DNA of 19,713 nt, taken from NCBI GenBank assembly GCA_958442925.1, contig CAUCIO010000025.1, positions 1 through 19,713 on the forward strand, given 5' to 3'. The notes beneath the pieces were generated by a model. The model ran no database searches. It was not told the origin of the DNA and was given only the letters and a program-made list of their open reading frames with translations. The stretch comes from an uncultured Clostridium sp. (GTDB lineage: Bacteria > Bacillota > Clostridia > Lachnospirales > Lachnospiraceae). The position numbers and the translations under genes were made by a program. Below, piece after piece: positions 14,501 to 19,713 of the stretch. The first letter of the stretch is position 1. Every line of letters begins with the position of its first letter.

Positions 14501-15886
14501 ATGATCCATACACTGAATAATGATACAATAGCAGCCGTGTCTACTGCACTTACGAATTCAGGAATCGGAATTATCCGAATCAGCGGAGACAGAGCAGTGG
14601 AGACAGCCGACAGAATTTTCAGAAAGCCAAACGGGAGACAGCTGAAGGATGAAAAAACCTTTACCATCCACTATGGCCATATTTATGACGGAGATGAGAT
14701 GATAGACGAGGTTCTTGTGATGCTGATGCGGGGGCCGAGAAGCTATACGGCGGAGGACACAGTGGAGATTGACTGCCACGGAGGCGTCCTGGTGATGAAG
14801 AAAATTCTGGAAACGGTAATTAAAAACGGGGCGCGGCCTGCAGAGCCGGGAGAGTTTACCAAGAGGGCTTTCCTGAACGGAAGAATCGATCTGTCCCAGG
14901 CTGAGGCGGTGATCGACGTCATCAACGCGAAGAATGATTATGCCCTGAAAAGCTCGGTCAGCCAGCTGAGCGGAGCAATGTCTAAAAAGATTAAGAAGCT
15001 GCGGGAACAGTTGATTTATGAGATTGCATTCATTGAATCGGCATTAGACGATCCGGAGCATATTTCCCTGGAAGGCTATCCGGAGCAGCTGCAAGGCCGC
15101 CTGGAGCCAGTGAAAGAGGAGCTGACACGTCTTCTGGCCTCCGCGGACAACGGACGCGTGGTAAAGGAGGGGGTTAAAACTGTGATTCTAGGAAAACCAA
15201 ATGCAGGAAAATCTTCGCTGATGAACGTGCTGGTGGGAGAGGAGAGAGCCATTGTCACGGATGTGGAAGGTACGACCAGGGATATTCTGGAGGAGCACAT
15301 CAGACTTCATGGAATCAGCTTAAATATTGTGGACACTGCCGGTATAAGGGAGACGGATGATGTGGTAGAACGGATCGGCGTAGACAGGGCAAGACACACA
15401 GCGGACGAGGCAGATCTGATTATCTATGTGGTGGATGGCTCCAGGCCGCTCGATGAAAATGACAGGGAGATTATAGAGCTGATTCAGGGCAGAAGGGCGA
15501 TTGTGCTGTTGAATAAGACAGATCTTGCGATGGCTGTAGATGAGGAAGAGTTAAAAGAGGCAGTGGGACATCCGGTGATTCCCGTATCAGCCAAGGAGCA
15601 GAAGGGAATTGACGCGCTGGAGGAGCAGATCAAGGAAATGTTCCTGTCAGGCGAGATTGACTTTAATGATGAGGTGATGATCACAAACATCCGTCACAAA
15701 ACAGCCTTAAAGGAAGCTCTCGATAGTCTGGAGCTGGTAGAGAGGAGTATTGAGGATGGAATGCCGGAAGACTTTTTTTCGATTGATTTGATGAATGCCT
15801 ATGAGCAGCTGGGAACTATTATCGGCGAGGCCCTGGAGGACGATCTGGTGAATGAGATTTTCAGCCGGTTCTGTATGGGAAAGTAA
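14501..15886 (+). CDS. mnmE: tRNA uridine-5-carboxymethylaminomethyl modification GTPase MnmE
   Basis: MnmE (TrmE) works with MnmG to modify the wobble uridine (U34) of certain tRNAs. The 461-aa protein has the N-terminal formyl-tetrahydrofolate-binding domain (NDTIAAVSTALTNSGIGIIRISG at 7-29), a helical domain and an inserted G domain. G motifs are GKPNAGKS (231-238), TTRD (258-261), DTAG (278-281) and NKTD (338-341). The C-terminus is FCMGK, the conserved CxGK with the catalytic cysteine context. AAGGAGG lies about 12 nt before the ATG. It is separated from jag by 191 bp with two hairpins, which suggests independent control or processing. Confidence 0.98.
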   Translation: MIHTLNNDTIAAVSTALTNSGIGIIRISGDRAVETADRIFRKPNGRQLKDEKTFTIHYGHIYDGDEMIDEVLVMLMRGPRSYTAEDTVEIDCHGGVLVMKKILETVIKNGARPAEPGEFTKRAFLNGRIDLSQAEAVIDVINAKNDYALKSSVSQLSGAMSKKIKKLREQLIYEIAFIESALDDPEHISLEGYPEQLQGRLEPVKEELTRLLASADNGRVVKEGVKTVILGKPNAGKSSLMNVLVGEERAIVTDVEGTTRDILEEHIRLHGISLNIVDTAGIRETDDVVERIGVDRARHTADEADLIIYVVDGSRPLDENDREIIELIQGRRAIVLLNKTDLAMAVDEEELKEAVGHPVIPVSAKEQKGIDALEEQIKEMFLSGEIDFNDEVMITNIRHKTALKEALDSLELVERSIEDGMPEDFFSIDLMNAYEQLGTIIGEALEDDLVNEIFSRFCMGK

Positions 15887-15928
15887 TAAGGGACTGATAA
15901 AAAATGAGAGACAGAATAGAATGCAATA

Positions 15929-15963
15929 TTGATATAACTTTAAGTTATATTTGTAACTTTAAG
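15929..15963 (+). promoter_or_regulatory. Candidate promoter/operator between mnmE and mnmG
   Basis: TTGATA (15929-15934), 17 bp and TGTAAC (15952-15957) form a plausible but weak sigma-A promoter. Its spacer is filled by the perfect palindrome ATATAACTT-T-AAGTTATAT (15932-15950). TAACTTTAAG occurs twice (15935-15944, 15954-15963). The layout is that of an operator over a promoter, but no regulator is known. The rest of the 206-bp gap shows only ORFs of about 20-32 codons without support. Confidence 0.35.
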
Positions 15964-16092
15964 GCCCAAGGTATGGATACAACAGGCGAAACTATGGGAT
16001 GAGGCCTGGGATGAAGCAGAATGGAACAGCAGCGCCGAGACACAAGGATGCTGCAGATGGTTTGACAAAAGAATAGAGAGGGAATAAAAAAT

Positions 16093-17979
16093 ATGCCGCA
16101 TTTAGAGGAGACATATGATATTGCAGTTGTGGGAGCTGGTCATGCCGGCTGTGAGGCGGCTCTGGCCGCTGCGCGGCTGGGAATGGAAACAGTAGTGTTT
16201 ACTGTCAGCGTGGACAGTATTGCCCTGATGCCCTGTAATCCCAACATCGGGGGCAGTTCTAAGGGACATCTGGTGCGGGAGCTGGATGCTCTGGGCGGAG
16301 AGATGGGGAAAAATATTGACAGGACATTTATTCAGTCTAAAATGCTGAATCAGTCCAAGGGACCGGCGGTTCACTCCCTGCGGGCTCAGGCGGACAAGGA
16401 AATGTATACCCGCCAGATGCGCTGTGTGCTGGAAAATACGGATCATCTGACTATTAAGCAGGCGGAAATTACAGAGATTCTCACAGCGGAAGGAAAGGTG
16501 ACGGGAGTGAAAACCCTTTCAGGGGCTGTCTATCACTGCCGCGCTGTGGTTCTGGCGACTGGAACCTATCTGAGAGCCAGATGTATTTATGGTGAGGTGA
16601 GCAATCCCACAGGTCCTAATGGACTTCAGGCTGCCAATCATTTAACAGACTCGTTAAAGGCTCTGGGAATCGAGATGTATCGCTTTAAGACTGGAACACC
16701 GGCCAGGGTAGACAGGAGAAGCATTGATTTTTCCAAGATGGAAGAGCAGTTCGGAGATGAGAGGATCGTTCCTTTTTCCTTTACAACTGATCCAGAATCT
16801 GTCCAGAAAGAGCAGGTTTCTTGTTGGCTCACCTATACTAATGAAAAAACTCACCAGATTATCAGGGATAACCTGGATCGCTCGCCGCTGTTTTCTGGAG
16901 CCATAGAGGGGACAGGCCCCAGATACTGTCCTTCCATAGAGGATAAGGTGGTAAAATTCCCGGACAAGGAGCGCCACCAGGTTTTTGTGGAGCCGGAGGG
17001 ACTTTATACCAATGAAATGTACCTGGGAGGAATGTCCAGTTCTCTTCCAGAGGATGTGCAGACCGCTATGTACCGGACGGTTCCCGGCCTGGAGCAGGTA
17101 AAAATTGTTCGAAACGCCTATGCAATTGAGTATGACTGTATCAATTCACGTCAGCTGAAAGCGACTCTGGAATTTAAGGCAGTAGAGGGTCTGTTCAGCG
17201 GCGGCCAGTTTAACGGCAGTTCCGGCTATGAGGAAGCAGCGGTTCAGGGCTTTATGGCAGGCGTAAATGCAGCCAGAAAGCTGATGGGAAAGGAAGCCGT
17301 TGTTCTGGATCGCTCTCAGGCATACATTGGTGTTCTGATTGATGATCTGGTGACAAAGGAAAGTCATGAGCCTTATCGTATGATGACTTCCAGAGCAGAG
17401 TACCGTCTGCTTCTCAGACAGGATAATGCAGATTTGAGGCTTTCCGGTATTGGCCATGAAATTGGGCTGATCGATGATGAGCGGTATGAGAGAGTTCTGA
17501 GAAAGGAACGCCAGATCAGAGAAGAGGTAGAGCGGCTGAACCAGCTGCCGGTGGGAGCTAACAGCCAGGTACAGGCATGTCTGAGAAAATATGGAAGTAC
17601 AGAGCTTAAATCCAGCGCTACTATGGCAGAACTGATCCGAAGGCCGGAGCTGAGTTATGAGGCAGTGAAGGAGATAGACCCGAAGAGACCGGAGCTTGAA
17701 TGGGATGTGGCAGAGCAGGTCAATATTAATATTAAATATGAGGGATATATCCGCAGACAGCAGCAGCAGGTGGCTCAATTTAAGAAGCTGGAAAATAGAA
17801 AGCTGGATGAAAAATTTGATTATTCTTCTGTGAAAAGTCTGAGAATGGAAGCGGTTCAAAAGCTGAATCTCTATAAGCCGATGAGTATCGGGCAGGCATC
17901 CAGAATTTCCGGCGTTTCTCCAGCTGATATTTCTGTACTTCTCGTTCATTTAGAGCAGCTGAAGCACCAGAATGACTAG
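16093..17979 (+). CDS. mnmG: tRNA uridine-5-carboxymethylaminomethyl modification enzyme MnmG (GidA)
   Basis: MnmG is the FAD-dependent partner of MnmE in installing the cmnm5 group on U34 of tRNA. The 628 aa fit the long (non-TrmFO) GidA family. The Rossmann FAD motif is VVGAGHAGCEAALAAARLG (12-30). Further blocks are CNPNIGGSSKGHLVRELDALGG (about 48-69), FKTGTPARVD, the FSGGQFNGSSGYEEAA region, MTSRAEYRLLLRQDNAD and a C-terminal helical MnmE/tRNA-binding part (YEGYIRRQQQQV, then SLRMEAVQKLN). AGAGGG lies about 11 nt before the ATG. A 206-bp structured gap separates it from mnmE, longer than usual for this pair. Confidence 0.98.
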   Translation: MPHLEETYDIAVVGAGHAGCEAALAAARLGMETVVFTVSVDSIALMPCNPNIGGSSKGHLVRELDALGGEMGKNIDRTFIQSKMLNQSKGPAVHSLRAQADKEMYTRQMRCVLENTDHLTIKQAEITEILTAEGKVTGVKTLSGAVYHCRAVVLATGTYLRARCIYGEVSNPTGPNGLQAANHLTDSLKALGIEMYRFKTGTPARVDRRSIDFSKMEEQFGDERIVPFSFTTDPESVQKEQVSCWLTYTNEKTHQIIRDNLDRSPLFSGAIEGTGPRYCPSIEDKVVKFPDKERHQVFVEPEGLYTNEMYLGGMSSSLPEDVQTAMYRTVPGLEQVKIVRNAYAIEYDCINSRQLKATLEFKAVEGLFSGGQFNGSSGYEEAAVQGFMAGVNAARKLMGKEAVVLDRSQAYIGVLIDDLVTKESHEPYRMMTSRAEYRLLLRQDNADLRLSGIGHEIGLIDDERYERVLRKERQIREEVERLNQLPVGANSQVQACLRKYGSTELKSSATMAELIRRPELSYEAVKEIDPKRPELEWDVAEQVNINIKYEGYIRRQQQQVAQFKKLENRKLDEKFDYSSVKSLRMEAVQKLNLYKPMSIGQASRISGVSPADISVLLVHLEQLKHQND

Positions 17980-18070
17980 AAAAGACACAGAACGATCAGG
18001 GGAGCCGCGGAAAAGATAGAAAAGGGACAGCAGGGAGAAGCATGATAAGAGAGAGGTAATGGAGGGACGG

Positions 18071-18799
18071 ATGAGAGAAGATTTTAAGCAGCAGATGGAG
18101 ACAGAACTAAAATATGCAGATGTGACACTGACAGACAGGCAGATGGAACAGTTTTATAGATATTATGAACTGTTAAATGAGTGGAATCAGGTAATGAATC
18201 TGACTGCAATTACAGAGATGACAGAGGTTGTGACAAAGCATTTTGTGGACAGTCTGGCATTGAAAAAAGTGATAATGAATCTGGAGTCAGAAACATTTTC
18301 AGTGGCAGACGTGGGAACGGGGGCAGGATTTCCGGGCATTCCGTTAAAGATTGCATTTCCAGGTTTAAAAGTGACACTGTTAGATTCTCTGAATAAGCGG
18401 GTCAAGTTTCTGAATGAGGTAATCGGACAGCTGGGCCTGGAGCAGATTCAGGCTGTTCATGGACGTGCAGAGGATTTTGGCCGGAATCGTGTTTCACGTG
18501 AAACATTTGATATCTGTGTTTCACGGGCAGTTGCCAACCTGTCTACTCTGTCAGAATACTGTGTACCTTTAGTAAAGGTGGGAGGTTATTTTGTTCCCTA
18601 TAAATCGGGGCGGGTAGATGAGGAGCTGGCAGACGGTCGGGGAGCGGTTCAGAAGCTGGGAGGAAGTATTGAAAAGGTGGAGAGATTCAGCCTTCCCAAT
18701 TCGGACGAGAGAACTCTGGTAATGATTAAAAAAATAAAAACGACAGCTGGAAAGTATCCGCGAAAGGCCGGCATGCCGGCAAAAGAGCCGCTGAAGTAG
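18071..18799 (+). CDS. rsmG: 16S rRNA (guanine-N7)-methyltransferase RsmG (GidB)
   Basis: RsmG methylates N7 of G527 (E. coli numbering) in 16S rRNA using S-adenosylmethionine. It has the family N-terminus (YYELLNEWNQVMNLTAITE), the AdoMet-binding loop ADVGTGAGFPGIPLKIAFP, the VSRETFDICVSRAVANLS block and the closing KYPRKAGMPAKEPL. I chose the ATG at 18071 because GGAGGG sits 4 nt upstream; an in-frame ATG at 18059 with a poorer site would add four residues (250 versus 242+4). It follows mnmG by about 90 bp. A perfect parS site is embedded in its coding sequence, and it ends at a strong terminator. Confidence 0.96.
   Translation: MREDFKQQMETELKYADVTLTDRQMEQFYRYYELLNEWNQVMNLTAITEMTEVVTKHFVDSLALKKVIMNLESETFSVADVGTGAGFPGIPLKIAFPGLKVTLLDSLNKRVKFLNEVIGQLGLEQIQAVHGRAEDFGRNRVSRETFDICVSRAVANLSTLSEYCVPLVKVGGYFVPYKSGRVDEELADGRGAVQKLGGSIEKVERFSLPNSDERTLVMIKKIKTTAGKYPRKAGMPAKEPLK
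18490..18505. promoter_or_regulatory. parS: parS centromere site inside rsmG
   Basis: TGTTTCACGTGAAACA is a perfect 16-bp palindrome identical to the well-known ParB(Spo0J)-binding parS consensus of Bacillus and many bacteria. It encodes part of VSRETF in RsmG, so the codons serve both functions. A matching half-site, TGTTTCACG, begins 12 bp after it (18517-18525). A site near oriC is where ParB would load and recruit condensin for origin segregation. Confidence 0.95.
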
Positions 18800-18821
18800 C
18801 AATTTGATAGAAGAAAACAGG

Positions 18822-18870
18822 ACAGGCAGAAGTACAGAAAATAGAATGTTTTTGTACTTCTGCCTGTTTT
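18822..18870 (+). terminator. Intrinsic terminator of the rsmG transcript
   Basis: A 15-bp perfect stem (18822-18836 with 18853-18867) has a 16-nt loop and ends in TTTT. It lies 22 bp after the rsmG stop. On the minus strand the same stem could also stop the convergent hydrolase transcript, though its U tract there is poor. Confidence 0.9.
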
Positions 18871-18875
18871 GCGTG

Positions 18876-18900
18876 TGATAGATAAAAGTTTTATCTATCA
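18876..18900 (-). terminator. AT-rich palindrome overlapping the hydrolase stop codon
   Basis: TGATAGATAAAA (18876-18887) and TTTTATCTATCA (18889-18900) are perfect 12-bp arms around a single G. The hydrolase TGA stop is the outermost triplet (18898-18900). No U tract follows. It could be a 3' stem for the leftward transcript or a DNA-binding palindrome. Confidence 0.4.
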
Positions 18901-19713
18901 GGCCAATAAAATCAGAAGCTGTTTTACAAGCTGCTCAGGCTGCTCCAACTGGGGGAGATGTTTTGATTTGGGTATTAAGGCATATTCAACAGCAGGGTTG
19001 ATTTCTTGATATTCCTGAATGGTGTTTTTTATGTCAGGTTTCTGAGCGCCTCCTAAGATATAAATACTGTTGTCGATTTTTTTTAAAGAAGGAGAGATAT
19101 TGCAGCGGGTGTAGCAGCATTCTATGCTGGAAAATACTGCCTTCGGACATCCGCCGAGGTGGGATGCTTCGTAGTAAGCATCAATAAAAGCTGGCTTTAT
19201 TGATGAGGGAGACCAGAAGAAATCCTGCACGAATTTCTGTGTCAGCAGTTCCCGGCTGGAAGCAATGTGATACAAAAGAGTACCTATTATTGGTAAATCC
19301 AGAATAAATTTATAAATTTTAGCATTTTTTCCATAGATTTGTCCACACAAGGAGAGAGGATCTGGATTGATAAAAGCCAGTTTGTCAAACAGTTCCGGAT
19401 TAATGCTGCAGGCCATGACGGCAAGTGATGCGGATCCTCCTGTTGTGACGATACTTGTGCGGTGTCCGATTTCTGTTCGAATGAAATCGGAGAGAAGCTG
19501 CACATACAGATAATTGGTATAGGTAAGATTGGGCTTTTCGGAGCAGCCGAATCCTAAGAGATCTACAGTGTATACAGTATAATGTTTTTTTAGCAGTTTT
19601 ACAGCCAGATGCCATTCATAACTGCTGGCAGCTAAATGGAAATCATGTATAAGAAGAAGAGGCTTTCCGGAACCTTCTTTTGTATAACATATTTCGCCTA
19701 ATCTCCATTTGAA
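18898..19713 (-). CDS. Alpha/beta hydrolase fold protein (5' end outside the window)
   Basis: The frame is open without a stop from 18900 to the right edge, so at least 271 residues are present and the start is not seen. Visible fold signs are GSGKPLLLIHDF (oxyanion-hole strand), VYTVDLLGFGCSEKP, a nucleophile elbow TGGSAS (Ser in GxSxS instead of the usual GxSxG), an acid-region strand SIYILGGAQKPD and a C-terminal SKHLPQLEQPEQL with the expected catalytic His. The last matches the typical H-x-P-x-x-E-x-P pattern. The substrate cannot be predicted. The gene runs against the replication fork, unlike everything else right of oriC, and occupies the place after rsmG where parA/parB often lie. 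Confidence 0.85.
   Translation of the reverse strand, partial: FKWRLGEICYTKEGSGKPLLLIHDFHLAASSYEWHLAVKLLKKHYTVYTVDLLGFGCSEKPNLTYTNYLYVQLLSDFIRTEIGHRTSIVTTGGSASLAVMACSINPELFDKLAFINPDPLSLCGQIYGKNAKIYKFILDLPIIGTLLYHIASSRELLTQKFVQDFFWSPSSIKPAFIDAYYEASHLGGCPKAVFSSIECCYTRCNISPSLKKIDNSIYILGGAQKPDIKNTIQEYQEINPAVEYALIPKSKHLPQLEQPEQLVKQLLILLA

Noticed and set aside
15904..16002. 32-codon ORF after mnmE
   Set aside because: The ribosome site is poor and it overlaps the palindrome and direct repeats; no family resemblance is seen.
16063..16091. TTGACA followed after 17 bp by TAAAAA just before mnmG
   Set aside because: The -10 is poor and the start would fall at or beyond the mnmG ATG, removing the ribosome site.
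1..19713. Mobile elements, CRISPR arrays, defence or biosynthetic clusters
   Set aside because: No transposase, terminal repeats, regularly spaced repeats or accessory gene cluster was seen; the content is conserved origin-region housekeeping genes.

Overview
This window is the chromosomal replication origin of a low-to-mid GC Firmicute, most likely a member of the Lachnospiraceae (Clostridium cluster XIVa). That placement is inferred from protein style (GyrA, YidC, RnpA), from Shine-Dalgarno sites of the AGGAGG type and from the gene order; no database search was possible. The order is the conserved origin block: fumarase genes - gyrA - gyrB - recF - yaaA - dnaN - dnaA - oriC - rpmH - rnpA - yidD - yidC - jag - mnmE - mnmG - rsmG.

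Left arm (1-11026, all minus strand). From the origin outward: dnaA, dnaN, an S4-domain protein, recF, gyrB and gyrA, ending in a GC-rich terminator at about 2213-2267. Then come the two subunits of an iron-sulfur fumarate/tartrate-type hydratase, and tRNA-Ser(GCU) with its own full-consensus promoter. At the extreme left edge are two tandem, nearly identical promoters firing leftward out of the window, almost certainly the P1/P2 pair of an rRNA operon just outside.

Origin (9369-9655 and 11027-11575). Two DnaA-box clusters flank dnaA, a bipartite origin as in Bacillus. The dnaA-dnaN gap has two perfect TTATCCACA boxes, several variants and a perfect 11-bp inverted repeat around an AT-rich segment. 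The dnaA-rpmH gap has about eight one-mismatch boxes, the dnaA promoter (leftward) and the rpmH promoter (rightward).

Right arm (11576-18799, all plus strand). rpmH is followed by a terminator-like hairpin, then rnpA, yidD, yidC and jag sit tightly packed. mnmE and mnmG are preceded by longer, structured spacers, and rsmG closes the block. A perfect 16-bp parS site (TGTTTCACGTGAAACA) lies inside rsmG. After a convergent terminator the strand switches to an incomplete alpha/beta hydrolase (18898-19713, minus) that runs off the right edge; parA/parB are not next to rsmG.

The genes supply initiation (dnaA, oriC), clamp loading target and repair (dnaN, recF), supercoiling (gyrAB), ribosome and tRNA maturation (rpmH, rnpA, mnmE, mnmG, rsmG) and membrane insertion (yidC, yidD, jag). 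All replication and translation genes point away from oriC, co-directional with the forks. I see no mobile element, CRISPR array, defence system or plainly new multigene system. The items worth a second look are regulatory DNA: the origin repeat architecture, the isolated parS, the intergenic palindromes and the tandem rRNA-type promoters.
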